DNA of 64,000 bases from Novosphingobium marinum. GTDB lineage: Bacteria > Pseudomonadota > Alphaproteobacteria > Sphingomonadales > Sphingomonadaceae. Below, piece by piece: positions 36,708 through 46,363 of the stretch (positions within the stretch are counted from its first letter, which is position 1; every line of letters begins with the position of its first letter). The stretch is taken from assembly GCF_013408095.1 (NCBI RefSeq), contig NZ_JACBZF010000001.1:744001-808000 (forward strand), in the 5' to 3' direction. The translations under genes and the position numbers were made by a program. Below the pieces are notes generated by a model, which did no database searches, was not told the DNA's origin, and saw only the letters and a list, made by a program, of their open reading frames with translations.

Positions 36708-37304
36708 TTATCCCAGCGGCCGGCGCGCCCGCAGCGCCTGCGCCAGCGTGCCTTCGTCGAGGTAGTCGAGCTCGCCGCCGACGGGCAGCCCGTGGGCAAG
36801 CTGGGTGATGCGGACCGGGTAATCCTCGAGCCGCTCGGCAATGTAGTGCGCGGTGGTCTGCCCCTCGAGCGTGGCGTTCATCGCCAGCACGACCTCGTCG
36901 ATGCCGCCCGCCGCGACGCGCGCGATCAGCGTGCCGATCGCAAGGTCTTCGGGCCGGATGCCGTCGAGCGCCGAAAGCCTGCCGCCGAGCACGTGGTAGC
37001 GCCCGGTGAACAGCCGCGCCCGGTCGAGCGCCCAGAGGTCCGAAACGTCCTCGACGACGCAGAGCGAGCGCGCATCGCGGCGCGGATCGGCGCAGATGCC
37101 GCACGGATCGCGCGTATCGATGTTGCCGCAGGTACCGCACTCGACCAGCGTGTCCTGCACCGCGGCAAGCGCTTCGACAAGCTGCGGGAGCGCCGCGTCG
37201 CGCCGTTTCAGGAGCCACAGCACGGCGCGGCGCGCGCTGCGCGGGCCCAGCCCCGGCAGCCGCGACAGGGCCTGCGTCAGCGTCTCGATCTCTTGCGATG
37301 CCAT
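36708..37304 (-). CDS. recR: Recombination mediator protein RecR
   Basis: Works with RecO and RecF to load RecA at gaps. It is 198 residues long: a helix-hairpin-helix at the N-terminus ([20 protein letters not shown]), a four-cysteine zinc finger ([16 protein letters not shown]), and a Toprim domain with [11 protein letters not shown] and [13 protein letters not shown]. Divergent from fmt, with 49 nt between the start codons. dnaX and the small YbaB-type gene often found upstream are absent here. Confidence 0.96.
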   Translation of the reverse strand: MASQEIETLTQALSRLPGLGPRSARRAVLWLLKRRDAALPQLVEALAAVQDTLVECGTCGNIDTRDPCGICADPRRDARSLCVVEDVSDLWALDRARLFTGRYHVLGGRLSALDGIRPEDLAIGTLIARVAAGGIDEVVLAMNATLEGQTTAHYIAERLEDYPVRITQLAHGLPVGGELDYLDEGTLAQALRARRPLG

Positions 37305-37353
37305 CGCACCGCAGATAGGGCTTGCCGCCTTTCAGAGGAAGCCTTCACACGCC

Positions 37354-38259
37354 ATGCGCATCGTCTTCATGGGAACGCCCGCTTTCGCGGTGCCCGCGCT
37401 TCGGGCGCTGGACCACGCCGGGCACGAGATCGTCGCCGTCTACACGCAGCCCCCGCGCCGCGCCGGACGGGGCAGGAAGCTGCAGGCCTCGCCGGTGCAG
37501 GCCGAGGCCGAAGTGCTGGGGATCGAGGTGCGCCATCCCGCCTCGCTGAAGGATGCCGTTGTGCAGGCCGAATTCGCCGCGCTCGATGCCGACATCGGCG
37601 TGGTCGCCGCCTATGGCCTGCTGCTGCCCGAAGCGATCCTGAGCGCGCCCCGGCGCGGCTGCCTCAACATCCACGCCTCGATCCTGCCGCGCTGGCGCGG
37701 CGCCGCACCGATCCAGCGCGCGATCTTGGCGGGCGACCCGGTGACGGGCGTGACGATCATGCAGATGGAAAAGGGCCTCGATACCGGCCCCATGCTCGCC
37801 ACCGCGCGCACCCCTGTCGAGCGCAAGACGGCGGGCGATCTGACCGGGGAACTGGCCGAGCTGGGCGCGCAGCTCATGGTCGGCACGCTGCGCGACCTTG
37901 CCGTCCACCGCGCGGTCGAGCAGGACGACAGGCAGGCGACCCACGCGCCCAAGATCGAGAAGAGCGAGGCGCGGCTCGACTTCCTGCGCGACGCCGAGTT
38001 CGTCGAGCGGCAGGTGCGCGCCTTCGCCCCCTCGCCCGGCGCGTTCTTCGAGCTGGAGGGCGAACGCTACCGGGTGCTCGAGGCAGAGATCGTCGGGCGG
38101 CAGGGCCAGCCCGCGACGACGCTCGACGACGAGCTCACCATCGCCTGCGAGCATGCCGCGATCCGGCCGGTACGTATCCAGCGCGCGGGCAAGCCGGCGA
38201 TGGACACCGATGCCTTCCTGCGCGGCAAGCCGATCCCGGCGGGCACCGAGATTCGCTGA
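37354..38259 (+). CDS. fmt: Methionyl-tRNA formyltransferase
   Basis: Formylates initiator Met-tRNA. The 301-residue protein has [16 protein letters not shown] at the start, the formyl-THF-binding and catalytic segment [22 protein letters not shown] (Asn, His) and the downstream [11 protein letters not shown] with the catalytic Asp. The C-terminal tRNA-binding domain follows the basic linker. The ATG at 37354 is where the family N-terminus starts. It is followed by truA after 8 nt. Confidence 0.96.
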   Translation: MRIVFMGTPAFAVPALRALDHAGHEIVAVYTQPPRRAGRGRKLQASPVQAEAEVLGIEVRHPASLKDAVVQAEFAALDADIGVVAAYGLLLPEAILSAPRRGCLNIHASILPRWRGAAPIQRAILAGDPVTGVTIMQMEKGLDTGPMLATARTPVERKTAGDLTGELAELGAQLMVGTLRDLAVHRAVEQDDRQATHAPKIEKSEARLDFLRDAEFVERQVRAFAPSPGAFFELEGERYRVLEAEIVGRQGQPATTLDDELTIACEHAAIRPVRIQRAGKPAMDTDAFLRGKPIPAGTEIR

Positions 38260-38267
38260 GCGCGGGC

Positions 38268-39017
38268 ATGCAGCGCTTCGCCCTTACCCTCGAGTTCGAC
38301 GGCGGCCCGTTCATGGGCCTGCAGCGGCAGGCGCACGGGCCTTCGGTGCAGCAGGCGGTCGAGGAAGCGGTGACGGCGGTGACGGGCGAGACGGTGACGC
38401 TGCACGCGGCGGGCCGCACCGACGCGGGCGTCCATGCGCTCGCCATGCCGGTCCACGTCGAGATCGCAAAGCCGTTCGAGCCATTCCGCCTGATGGAGGC
38501 GCTCAACGCGCTGCTGCGGCCCGATCCCGTCGCGGTGATCGCGTGCGAGGCGGTGGCGGAGGAATGGCACGCGCGCTTTTCGTGCATCGGGCGAAGCTAC
38601 CTCTACCGTATCGCCAACCGCCGCGCTCCGCTGACGCTCGAGCGCGGGCGCGCCTGGCACGTGGCGCAACCGCTCGATGCCGCAACGATGCACCGCGCCG
38701 CGCAGGCGCTGGTCGGGCAGCAGGACTTCACCACCTTCCGTTCTGTCCATTGCCAGGCGAGAAGTCCGCTCAAGACGCTCGACCGGCTCGCCGTGCGGCG
38801 CGAGGGCGATGCCGTGCTGATAGAGGCAGAGGCGCGCAGCTTCCTGCACCACCAGGTCCGCTCGATGGTCGGGTGCCTCGCGCTCGTCGGCATGGGACGC
38901 TGGGAGGAAGCGCAGGTCGGCGAGGCGCTCGCCGCGCGCGACCGGCAGGCGCTCGGCCTGAACGCGCCGCCTGAGGGGCTTTACTTCGTTGCGGCGAGGT
39001 ATCCGGAGCGGGATTGA
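38268..39017 (+). CDS. truA: tRNA pseudouridine(38-40) synthase TruA
   Basis: Makes pseudouridine at positions 38-40 of tRNAs. The 249-residue protein has the catalytic motif [14 protein letters not shown] (Asp near residue 52), [25 protein letters not shown] and [13 protein letters not shown]. The ATG at 38268 lies 8 nt after fmt. A much longer open frame that contains it runs back through fmt and is not coding. Confidence 0.96.
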   Translation: MQRFALTLEFDGGPFMGLQRQAHGPSVQQAVEEAVTAVTGETVTLHAAGRTDAGVHALAMPVHVEIAKPFEPFRLMEALNALLRPDPVAVIACEAVAEEWHARFSCIGRSYLYRIANRRAPLTLERGRAWHVAQPLDAATMHRAAQALVGQQDFTTFRSVHCQARSPLKTLDRLAVRREGDAVLIEAEARSFLHHQVRSMVGCLALVGMGRWEEAQVGEALAARDRQALGLNAPPEGLYFVAARYPERD

Positions 39018-39041
39018 GTCAGGTCAACCGCGCGCCCGGAT

Positions 39042-40031
39042 TCACGCCTTCGAGACCACGCTTTCGGGCAGGTCGGTACCGAACACGCGCTGGTAGTATT
39101 CGGCGACCAGCATCCGCTCGGTCTCGTCGCACTTGTTAAGAAACGAGAGACGGAAGGCGAAGCCGGGGTCCTTGAAGATGCCCGTGTTCTGCGCCCAGGT
39201 GATGACCGTGCGCGGGCTCATGACCGTCGAGATGTCGCCGTTGATGAAGCCCTGGCGCGACAGGTCGGCGACCTTCACCATGTCGGAGATCATCTTCGCA
39301 TCGATGTCGGGCACCTTGGCGCGCACGATCTCGTTCTCGGTCTCGGCGGGCAGGTAGTTGAGGCCGACGACGATGTTCCAGCGGTCCATCTGGCCCTGGT
39401 TGATCGCCTGGGTGCCGTGGTAGAGGCCCGAGGTATCGCCGAGGCCGACAGTGTTCGACGTCGCGAACAGCCGGAAGTGCGGATCGGGCCGGATCACCCG
39501 GTTCTGGTCGAGCAGCGTCAGCTTGCCCTCGGTTTCGAGAACGCGCTGGATCACGAACATGACGTCGGGGCGCCCCGCGTCGTACTCGTCGAAGACCAGC
39601 GCGACCGGGTGCTGCAGCGCCCACGGCAGCAGGCCCTCGCGGAACTCGGTGACCTGCAGGCCGTCGCGCAGGACGATGGCGTCGCGTCCGATCAGGTCGA
39701 TACGGCTGATGTGGGCATCGAGGTTGATGCGGATGCACGGCCAGTTGAGCCGCGCCGCGACCTGTTCGATGTGCGTGGACTTGCCGGTGCCGTGATAGCC
39801 CTGCACCATCACCCGGCGATTGAAGGCGAACCCGGCAAGGATTGCGAGCGTCGTGTCGGGTTCGAACACGTAGTTCTCGTCGAGATCGGGCACGCGCTCG
39901 TCCGCCTTGGAAAAGGCGGGCACCTTCATGTCGATATCGATTCCGAAGGTCTCGCGGACATCGATCTGCTTGTCGGGCCTGGCGAGCACGGTCGCGTCGC
40001 GGCTGTCGGTCATGCTGGAAATCTCGTTCAT
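39042..40031 (-). CDS. cobS: Cobaltochelatase subunit CobS-type AAA+ ATPase
   Basis: AAA+ ATPase that with CobT and CobN inserts cobalt into hydrogenobyrinate diamide in aerobic cobalamin synthesis. The 329-residue protein has Walker [16 protein letters not shown], Walker [11 protein letters not shown], and the sensor stretch [16 protein letters not shown], with the family N-terminus [19 protein letters not shown]. The ATG at 40029-40031 follows a G-rich site; a second ATG six codons in is possible. The partner gene cobT, normally the next gene, is missing here; truA converges instead, 24 nt away. Confidence 0.9.
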   Translation of the reverse strand: MNEISSMTDSRDATVLARPDKQIDVRETFGIDIDMKVPAFSKADERVPDLDENYVFEPDTTLAILAGFAFNRRVMVQGYHGTGKSTHIEQVAARLNWPCIRINLDAHISRIDLIGRDAIVLRDGLQVTEFREGLLPWALQHPVALVFDEYDAGRPDVMFVIQRVLETEGKLTLLDQNRVIRPDPHFRLFATSNTVGLGDTSGLYHGTQAINQGQMDRWNIVVGLNYLPAETENEIVRAKVPDIDAKMISDMVKVADLSRQGFINGDISTVMSPRTVITWAQNTGIFKDPGFAFRLSFLNKCDETERMLVAEYYQRVFGTDLPESVVSKA

Positions 40032-40084
40032 CGCGCCCCCCGCCTACAGAGCCGCGCGCCGCGCTGCAACACGCTTTAACGCGG

Positions 40085-40798
40085 TCAAGTCGCGGCAGCC
40101 GGGGGCACGGGGCATTTCGGCGGTATCTCGACGCAATCGACAAAGCGGCGGGCAAGTCCGGCATCGCCCCTCACTTCGACGGCGACGCCTTCGGCTCCCG
40201 GCGGGGCCTTGCCGTAGAACACCTTGAGCAGGTCGAGCGAGGTCGGCGCGGCGAAGATAACGTCTGCGGGCGGATCGTCCGGTGCGGCATACGCGACGGC
40301 AAGCTCGCCATCCGCGATGTGCGCGCGCATCCGTGTATCGCCGATGACAATCCCGGCGTCGACCCGAAGGTCGCGAGCGCGCGCGGGCCGGAACATCGCG
40401 CGCAGCGAAAGCATCAGCGCCACCGGGGTGAGCGGCAGCGTCGGATCGTGGAGCGGCGAGCGGACCGCCCAGCGGCCCATCTCGGCCATCACCGCTTCCA
40501 GGCCCCTGCCCCAGTCGGTGAGCAGGTAGAGCCGGTGCGGCACCGGGTCGTTCCGGTCCACGCGCAGTACGATGCCCAGGTCCTGAAGGCGCGCGAGTCG
40601 CTCGGTCAGCACCCTGGCGCTGATGCCGGGCAGGCTGGCGCGAATGTCGCTGAAACGTCGTCCGCCGAGCATAAGCTCGCGAACGATCGGTATCGTCCAG
40701 CGTTCTCCGACAAGTTCCATCGCAAAGGCGGCGGCGCAGGCGTCCCGGTACCACTTGCCGTGCCTGTCGACCGGTTCGGTTTTATTTTCAAACTTCAT
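40085..40798 (-). CDS. HxlR family regulator with C-terminal extension
   Basis: A 237-residue regulator. The winged helix of the HxlR family spans about residues 15-110: CAAAFAMELVGERWTIPIVRELMLGG and RFSDIRASLPGISARVLTERL. The C-terminal 110 residues look like a small ligand-binding domain, perhaps of SCP2 type, which is not part of short HxlR proteins. The ATG at 40796-40798 starts MKFENKTEP. Divergent from the GST-DUF1428-VOC-GST-GFA operon with 64 nt between starts, so it is likely its regulator, with the effector bound by the C-terminal part. Confidence 0.85.
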   Translation of the reverse strand: MKFENKTEPVDRHGKWYRDACAAAFAMELVGERWTIPIVRELMLGGRRFSDIRASLPGISARVLTERLARLQDLGIVLRVDRNDPVPHRLYLLTDWGRGLEAVMAEMGRWAVRSPLHDPTLPLTPVALMLSLRAMFRPARARDLRVDAGIVIGDTRMRAHIADGELAVAYAAPDDPPADVIFAAPTSLDLLKVFYGKAPPGAEGVAVEVRGDAGLARRFVDCVEIPPKCPVPPAAAT

Positions 40799-40862
40799 TG
40801 TTGCTTTTAGTAACTCATAAGTCGATGGTCGGCAAGTCACGACTCGCGAAATGGAGGGATGG

Positions 40863-41537
40863 ATGCCGATCAGCCGAGAAGCCGAACTGGAAATCACCGC
40901 ATTCGACTGGGTACCCGACCTGGCGCGTGGACATGTTCGCGACATCCGCCCGCGCTGGGCATGCGAGGAAATCGGCCTTCCCTATCGCGAACGCCTCATC
41001 GACGTGCGCGACAAGCCGGACTGGTATTTCGCCGAGCAGCCCTGGGGCCAGGTCCCGGTCATTCGCGAAGGCGATACGCGCGTATTCGAAAGCGGCGCGA
41101 CGCTGGTGCACATCGGCGAGAAGGACCCTCACCTGCTCCCGCGCGAAAACCCGGCGCGCGGAGCAGTGATGAGCTGGCTCTTCGCCGCGTACAATTCTAT
41201 TGAGCCATCGCTGATCGAGATGTTCCTCGTCGATTTCGTGAACGCGGAGGAAGAGTGGGCAAAGCTTCGCCGGCCGTCGATGATCGAGATGCTCGGCGCG
41301 CGGCTAGACGGACTGGTCGCCGGTCTTGGTGATCGCGAATGGTTCGCAGGCCAGTTTTCAATCGCCGACATCGCCATGACGACGATGCTGCGCACACTCG
41401 AGCATACTGATCTTCTGCAACGGCGCCCGACGCTCGCCGCCTATCGCGACCGCGCGATGGCCCGCCCCGCATTCGCGCAGGCGATGGCCGACCAGATCGC
41501 GGCATTCGACCGGACCGCTCAAAAGACGGAGGCATGA
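40863..41537 (+). CDS. Glutathione S-transferase family protein (first)
   Basis: A 224-residue GST. The thioredoxin-like N-terminal domain includes RPRWACEEIGLPYRERLIDVRD, the cis-Pro stretch WGQVPVI and the glutathione-binding FESGATLVHIGEK. The all-helical C-terminal domain ends with FSIADIAMTTMLRTLEH. GGAGGG lies just before the ATG at 40863, which is preferred over an ATG four codons upstream. It is the first gene of the cassette opposite the HxlR regulator. Confidence 0.88.
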   Translation: MPISREAELEITAFDWVPDLARGHVRDIRPRWACEEIGLPYRERLIDVRDKPDWYFAEQPWGQVPVIREGDTRVFESGATLVHIGEKDPHLLPRENPARGAVMSWLFAAYNSIEPSLIEMFLVDFVNAEEEWAKLRRPSMIEMLGARLDGLVAGLGDREWFAGQFSIADIAMTTMLRTLEHTDLLQRRPTLAAYRDRAMARPAFAQAMADQIAAFDRTAQKTEA

Positions 41538-41538
41538 C

Positions 41539-41892
41539 ATGTACATCCAGGGTTTCCTGATTCCCGTGCCGGAAGGCAGGAAGGAAGACTATCGCGCGCT
41601 GGCCGAGAAGGCCGCGGAGATGTTTCGCGAATACGGCGTGCTCGAGATCGTCGAGGGCTGGGAAGAGGACGTGCCCGATGGCACGCACACCGACTTTCGC
41701 AAGGCCTGCAAGGCAGAAGCCGGCGAGAAGATCGTGTTCTCCTGGATGATCTGGCCCGACCGCGAAACCTGCGATGCCGCCGCAAAGAAGATGGAAACCG
41801 ACGAGCGCTGGCAGATGCCGCCCGACATGCCGTTCGACGGCAAGCGCATGATCTTCGGCGGCTTTGCACCGATCTTCACTCACGGTCGTTGA
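41539..41892 (+). CDS. DUF1428 family protein
   Basis: A 117-residue protein of the DUF1428 (YbaA-like) family, a ferredoxin-like alpha/beta fold of unknown function. The family text MYIQGFLIPVPEGRKEDYRALAEKA and DGKRMIFGGF is clear. It starts one base after the GST stop and is followed by the VOC protein, all on one presumed transcript. Confidence 0.9.
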   Translation: MYIQGFLIPVPEGRKEDYRALAEKAAEMFREYGVLEIVEGWEEDVPDGTHTDFRKACKAEAGEKIVFSWMIWPDRETCDAAAKKMETDERWQMPPDMPFDGKRMIFGGFAPIFTHGR

Positions 41893-41906
41893 AGGAGGAC
41901 CCTGTC

Positions 41907-42695
41907 ATGGCGACTGCAGCCGGAATGCCCGTTTGGTACGAACTGCTCGCGGCCGACCTGCCGAAAGCCCGCAAATTCTACGCAAGCGTCGTGGACTGGA
42001 CTTTCGTGCAGTCGGACATGCCGGAGGCGCCAGACTACTGGTTCCTCTCGCGACCCGGAGGCGGAGCGACGGGCGGAGCGATGCAGCTGACCGATGAGAT
42101 GGTCGCCGGCGGCGGTCGCCCGATCTGGCTGATGTACCTCGCGGTCGAGGACGTTGACGCGAAGGTCGCGGCGATAGAGGCGGCAGGCGGATCGGTCCTG
42201 ATGCCCGCCTTCGACCTGAACGGGGTGGGCCGCATGGCCTTGGTCAAGGACCCTCAGGGCATTCCCTTTTACGTGATGCGCGGCTTCTCCGACCAGGGCG
42301 GCACGGTCTTTTCGTCGGATACCGCCGACACCGGGATGGTCGGCTGGCACGAATTGCAGTCCTCTTCGCGCGACGATGCCCTCGATTTCTATGGCGCGAT
42401 GTTCGGGTATGCGGTGAACGACAGGATGGAAATGGGACCCGAGCACGGCCCCTACTGCTTCCTCGACCTTGGCGGGACGCGCCTCGGCGGCGCGATGCAG
42501 GCCAGCGGCGAAGGCATGGCCGGCTGGCTGTTCTATTTCCGCGTGCCCGACATCGAGGCGGCGAAATCGGCTGTCGAAGCGGGTGGCGGGACCGTGGTAA
42601 TGGGTCCGCAGGACGTGCCGGGCGACGAGGTGGTCGTCGTCGCGCGCGATCCCGACGGCGCGGCATTCGGCCTCGTCGCACCGAGGAAAGGCTGA
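41907..42695 (+). CDS. VOC family (glyoxalase-like) protein, two domains
   Basis: A 262-residue protein with two vicinal-oxygen-chelate modules (about residues 8-122 and 137-260). Each begins with a similar strand-helix text (PVWYELLAADLPKARKFYASVV and VGWHELQSSSRDDALDFYGAMF). Such proteins often bind a metal and handle small electrophiles, dioxygenase substrates or antibiotics. GGAGG lies eight bases before the ATG at 41907. Substrate unknown. Confidence 0.87.
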   Translation: MATAAGMPVWYELLAADLPKARKFYASVVDWTFVQSDMPEAPDYWFLSRPGGGATGGAMQLTDEMVAGGGRPIWLMYLAVEDVDAKVAAIEAAGGSVLMPAFDLNGVGRMALVKDPQGIPFYVMRGFSDQGGTVFSSDTADTGMVGWHELQSSSRDDALDFYGAMFGYAVNDRMEMGPEHGPYCFLDLGGTRLGGAMQASGEGMAGWLFYFRVPDIEAAKSAVEAGGGTVVMGPQDVPGDEVVVVARDPDGAAFGLVAPRKG

Positions 42696-42699
42696 CCCG

Positions 42700-43326
42700 A
42701 TGGCGGACTACACGTTCTACACCAACCCGATGTCGCGCGGACAGATCGCCCGCTGGGCGCTGCACGAGGCGGGCGCGGATTACCGGCAGGTGCTGGTCGA
42801 CTGGACCGACAAGCCGATGGAACTGATGGAAGCGAACCCGATGGGCAAGGTTCCGACGCTGGTCCATCACGCCAAGAGCGGTGACAAGGTGGTGACCGAA
42901 ACTGCCGCGATCTGCACCTACCTTGCCGAGATGCACCCCGAGGCCGGCCTGCTGGCAAGCGACGACGAGATGGCCGCCTACCTGCGCTGGCTGTTCTTCG
43001 CTGCAGGCCCCGTCGAGCAGGCGATCACCTCGCGCCATCTGAAGTTTGAGCCTACCGAGGAGCAGCAGGGCATGGCCGGCTGGGGCAGTTTCGAGCGCAC
43101 GATTTCGACGCTGGACGATCATCTTGCGGTCAACGATTTCGTCTGCGGGTCGCGCTTCACGATGGCGGACGTCTACGTCGGCAGCCAGGTCGACTGGGGC
43201 CTCAACTTCGGGACGATTCCCCCCAACGAGGGCTTCGTCGGCTATGCCGAGCGCATCCAGGCGCGCGATGCCTACAAGGCGGCGAAGGCGATCGACAACG
43301 ATCTCATCTCGGCGGCGAAGGGATGA
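42700..43326 (+). CDS. Glutathione S-transferase family protein (second)
   Basis: A 208-residue GST of the typical bacterial type: FYTNPMSRGQIARWALHEAGADY, then NPMGKVPTLVH with the cis-Pro, and VTETAAICTYLAEMHP for glutathione. The C-terminal helical domain has RFTMADVYVGSQVDW. It is only distantly related to the first GST in the cassette. The stop overlaps the start of the GFA gene (ATGA). Confidence 0.9.
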   Translation: MADYTFYTNPMSRGQIARWALHEAGADYRQVLVDWTDKPMELMEANPMGKVPTLVHHAKSGDKVVTETAAICTYLAEMHPEAGLLASDDEMAAYLRWLFFAAGPVEQAITSRHLKFEPTEEQQGMAGWGSFERTISTLDDHLAVNDFVCGSRFTMADVYVGSQVDWGLNFGTIPPNEGFVGYAERIQARDAYKAAKAIDNDLISAAKG

Positions 43327-43811
43327 GCCTGAGCGGCAAGGAAGGCGGCTGCGATTGCGGGGCGGTTCGCTTCCGGATCGAGGCCGAGCCCGTCGTCGTC
43401 AACTGCTGCCATTGCCGCCAGTGCCAGCGCCAGACCGGCACCGCCTTCGCGGTAAACATCCTCGTCAAGCCCGACGCGATCACGGTGTTGCAGGGCGATC
43501 CGGCTCCGCACGAGCACCCCACGCCGAGCGGCGCCGGGCAGACGAACTTTCGCTGCAGCGATTGCGGCACCTCTGTCTGGAGCATCTACCACGCCGCGGG
43601 CGACGGGCTGCGCTTCGTCCGCGCGGGCGCGCTCGACGATCCGCACGCGGTCACTCCGCAGGTCCACATCCATACGACCGACAAGGTCGACTGGGTCGCG
43701 ATCCCCGACGACATGCCGAGCTACGAGGGCTTCTACCCCGGCCGCGAGATTCCCGCGATCATGGGCGAGGACAATGCCAAACGCTTTGCCAGGGCGGTCG
43801 GCCGCGGCTGA
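43323..43811 (+). CDS. GFA family glutathione-dependent formaldehyde-activating-like protein
   Basis: A 162-residue zinc protein of the GFA (CENP-V/Gfa) fold. The cysteines lie in GGCDCGAVRF, VNCCHCRQCQRQTGTAF and FRCSDCGTSVWS, which provide the two zinc sites. Gfa of Paracoccus accelerates the reaction of formaldehyde with glutathione. Together with two GSTs it suggests glutathione-dependent detoxification, which is inferred from context. It is the last gene of the cassette and converges on the J-domain gene, with a 7-nt gap. Confidence 0.88.
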   Translation: MSLSGKEGGCDCGAVRFRIEAEPVVVNCCHCRQCQRQTGTAFAVNILVKPDAITVLQGDPAPHEHPTPSGAGQTNFRCSDCGTSVWSIYHAAGDGLRFVRAGALDDPHAVTPQVHIHTTDKVDWVAIPDDMPSYEGFYPGREIPAIMGEDNAKRFARAVGRG

Positions 43812-43818
43812 ACGCCGG

Positions 43819-44433
43819 TCAGCTGAAGGCAGGCGCGCGCCGCAGGAGCTGGTAGGCTTCCACTACGCGGCGCAACCTGTCCTCAAGGCTCCGGTCGCCG
43901 CCGTTGTGATCGGGATGATAGCGCCGCAGGAGCCGGGTGTAGCGTCGGCGCACGTCGGAGCGGTTCGAGTCGAGCGGCAGTCCCAGCGTATCGAGCGCGC
44001 GCCGCTCTGCAGGCGTCACAGGGCGCCCGTCCGAGCGCTGCGCGGGACGATACGCCGCTTCCCGCCGGCGCACGAAGTCCCGGGCGCGCTCGCCGATGGC
44101 GTCGAGCGGATCGGCGAAATCAGCCCAGCGGGGCACTCCGTCCACTCCGCCGGTTGCCCGGAAGGCGCGCGTTTCGGTATCCCAGCCCCCGAGCGGAGAC
44201 TGCGCGCGCAGGATCTCGTCGGCGTCCATGCCCTCGAAGAAGTCGTAGCCCGAATTGAAGGCACGCACGTGGTCGAGGCAGAACCAGCGGAATTCGCCCG
44301 GCCCGTCGAAGCCCGAGGGCCGCGTGCCCGGCGCGCGGAATTCGCCCGCCTCGCCGCACTCCGGCCAGTCGCACATTCGCCCGCCCGCTTCGTGCCGTCC
44401 GTGGAACCTGTCTCGTCTCACCCGCTTAAACAT
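43819..44433 (-). CDS. J-domain (DnaJ-like) protein
   Basis: A 204-residue protein with an N-terminal zinc-like segment (CDWPECGEAGEFRAP and WFCLDHVRAFN) and a C-terminal J domain of about 60 residues that includes RRYHPDHNGGD with the HPD motif. It lacks the Gly/Phe and zinc-finger domains of DnaJ, so it is a specialised co-chaperone. In alphaproteobacteria such a gene typically stands next to bolA, as here. The ATG at 44431-44433 is divergent from bolA, 33 nt away. Confidence 0.9.
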   Translation of the reverse strand: MFKRVRRDRFHGRHEAGGRMCDWPECGEAGEFRAPGTRPSGFDGPGEFRWFCLDHVRAFNSGYDFFEGMDADEILRAQSPLGGWDTETRAFRATGGVDGVPRWADFADPLDAIGERARDFVRRREAAYRPAQRSDGRPVTPAERRALDTLGLPLDSNRSDVRRRYTRLLRRYHPDHNGGDRSLEDRLRRVVEAYQLLRRAPAFS

Positions 44434-44466
44434 GGCAAGCTGCACGCCGGAATGGAAGGGACACCT

Positions 44467-44739
44467 ATGCCGATCGCCGACGAAATCAGGCAACTGCTCG
44501 AACAGGCCTTCGCGCCGACGCGCCTCGCGGTCATCAACGACAGCGCGAAGCACAGCGGCCACATGGGCGACGACGGCAGCGGCGAATCGCACTTCACCGT
44601 CGAGATCGAGAGCGCCGAATTCGAGGGTGCATCGCGCCTGAAGCGGCAGCGCATGGTCAACGCCGCGCTGGGTGACATACCCGGCCAGCGGGTCCACGCC
44701 CTCGCCATCAAGGCGCGCGCGCCGGGGGAACCGGTATGA
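44467..44739 (+). CDS. bolA: BolA family protein
   Basis: A 90-residue BolA/IbaG-like protein, a stress morphogen that binds monothiol glutaredoxin with a shared 2Fe-2S cluster. The class II KH-like fold is seen in [27 protein letters not shown] and [15 protein letters not shown], with the histidine expected for cluster sharing. GGAAGGG precedes the ATG at 44467; another ATG five codons upstream is possible. The stop overlaps the start of the pirin gene. Confidence 0.93.
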   Translation: MPIADEIRQLLEQAFAPTRLAVINDSAKHSGHMGDDGSGESHFTVEIESAEFEGASRLKRQRMVNAALGDIPGQRVHALAIKARAPGEPV

Positions 44740-45620
44740 GCATCGTCCGGACGGTAACTCCCGTCACCCACGACCTCGGCGATTTCGAGGTTCGCCGCGC
44801 CATCCCCTCGAAGGCGTTGCGCATGGTCGGCCCGTTCCTGTTCGTCGACCAGTTCGGCCCCGCGCAGCTCGACCTCGGCAAGGGAATGGACGTGCGGCCG
44901 CATCCGCACATCAACCTTGCCACCGTCACCTGGCTGTTCGAAGGCGCGATCGATCACCGCGACAGCCTCGGCAGCTTCTCGACGATCCGGCCGGGACAGG
45001 TGAACCTGATGACCGCCGGGTCGGGCATCGTCCATTCGGAACGCAGCCCCGCCGAAGAGCGCGAGGCCGGCCCCAGGCTCTACGGCATGCAGACCTGGCT
45101 GGCGCTTCCCGACGGGCAGGAGGAAATCGATCCGGCCTTCGAATGCCGCACGAACCTTCCCGTGATCGAGGACGGCGGCGCGCGGGCGCAGGTCGTGATG
45201 GGCACGCTGTGGGGCGCAACCGCGCCGACGACGCAGCACGCCGCGACGATCTATGCCGAGATCGACCTGGCGCCCGGTGGCGCGATCCCGCTCGATGCCG
45301 GGGCGGACGAACGCGCGGTCATGCTGGTGCGCGGCGAGGCATCCGTCGATGGCACGGCCCTCGGCCTGTACGAGCTCACCGTGCTCGCGCCGGGCGATGC
45401 GATGTCGCTCTCATCCGGGAGCGGCGGCAAGGTCATGCTGCTGGGCGGCGAAGCCTTCGCGACCAGACGCCACGTCTGGTGGAACTTCGTGAGTTCCTCG
45501 CGCGAGCGGATCGAACAGGCCAAGAGCGACTGGACCGAAGGCCGCTTCGCAAGCGTTCCGGGCGACGAGGAGGAATTCATCCCCCTGCCCGACAAGCCCA
45601 AGACCGTAAGCTATCCCTGA
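44736..45620 (+). CDS. Pirin family protein
   Basis: A 294-residue double-cupin protein. The N-terminal cupin has the metal ligands in [19 protein letters not shown] and GSGIVHSE, with an additional Glu, as in pirins with quercetinase or redox-sensor activity. It overlaps bolA (ATGA). The substrate is unknown. hisG begins 71 nt later. Confidence 0.9.
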   Translation: MSIVRTVTPVTHDLGDFEVRRAIPSKALRMVGPFLFVDQFGPAQLDLGKGMDVRPHPHINLATVTWLFEGAIDHRDSLGSFSTIRPGQVNLMTAGSGIVHSERSPAEEREAGPRLYGMQTWLALPDGQEEIDPAFECRTNLPVIEDGGARAQVVMGTLWGATAPTTQHAATIYAEIDLAPGGAIPLDAGADERAVMLVRGEASVDGTALGLYELTVLAPGDAMSLSSGSGGKVMLLGGEAFATRRHVWWNFVSSSRERIEQAKSDWTEGRFASVPGDEEEFIPLPDKPKTVSYP

Positions 45621-45691
45621 GGAGCGGCGACGCGCGCGCGATTGCAGCTTCCGAGTTGCCCTTTGCCCTCGTGCGCCGTAAGGCCCGCGCC

Positions 45692-46363
45692 ATGTCCGAT
45701 AACGACCCCGCACCGCTTACTTTCGCCGTTCCCAAGGGCCGCATCCTCGACGAGGCGCTGCCGCTGATGGAGCGCGCGGGCGTCGTGCCGGGGGCCGAAT
45801 TCCACGACAGGAAATCGCGCTCGCTGTCCTTCGACTGCGAGGGTTCGGACATGCGGATCATCCGCGTGCGCGCCTTCGATGTCGCCACCTTCGTCGCTCA
45901 CGGCGCGGCACAGGTCGGTATCGTCGGTTCCGACGTGGTCGAGGAGTTCGCCTATCCGGACCTCTATGCGCCGGTCGACCTCGACATCGGGCACTGCCGC
46001 CTCTCGGTCGCCGAACCCGCAGAGGACGACGCGGCCCGGCCCGGTCCGGCGAGCCACCTGCGCATCGCGAGCAAGTACCCCAACCTGACACGCCGCCATT
46101 TCGAGGGCCGGGGCGTCCAGGCCGAAGTGGTGAAACTGAACGGCGCGATGGAACTTGCGCCGAGCCTCGGCCTGGCAAGCCGCATCGTCGATCTCGTCTC
46201 GACCGGTCGCACGCTCAAGGAGAACGGCCTCGTCGAGACGAGCGTGATCCTCGATATCTCGGCGCGCCTCATCGTCAATCGCACCGCGTTCAAGACCGAC
46301 GAGCGCGTCGGTCGCCTCGTCGAGGCGTTTCGTTCGCTGGTCGACCGCAAGGCCGCCGCCTGA
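45692..46363 (+). CDS. hisG: ATP phosphoribosyltransferase, short form
   Basis: First step of histidine synthesis. The 223-residue protein is the short form, which lacks the C-terminal allosteric domain and requires HisZ as regulatory partner; hisZ is not in the window. Motifs seen: [39 protein letters not shown] and the PRPP loop [15 protein letters not shown]. The ATG at 45692 is preceded by AAGG. It overlaps hisD as TGATG. Confidence 0.95.
   Translation: MSDNDPAPLTFAVPKGRILDEALPLMERAGVVPGAEFHDRKSRSLSFDCEGSDMRIIRVRAFDVATFVAHGAAQVGIVGSDVVEEFAYPDLYAPVDLDIGHCRLSVAEPAEDDAARPGPASHLRIASKYPNLTRRHFEGRGVQAEVVKLNGAMELAPSLGLASRIVDLVSTGRTLKENGLVETSVILDISARLIVNRTAFKTDERVGRLVEAFRSLVDRKAAA

Noticed and set aside
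36792..39017. A 741-codon plus-strand frame containing truA
   Set aside because: Only the last 250 codons (truA) show a protein; the first part is antisense to recR and out of frame with fmt.
40799..43811. A recently mobile island
   Set aside because: No integrase, transposase, tRNA target or direct repeats flank it, and by eye the base use is like that of the neighbours.
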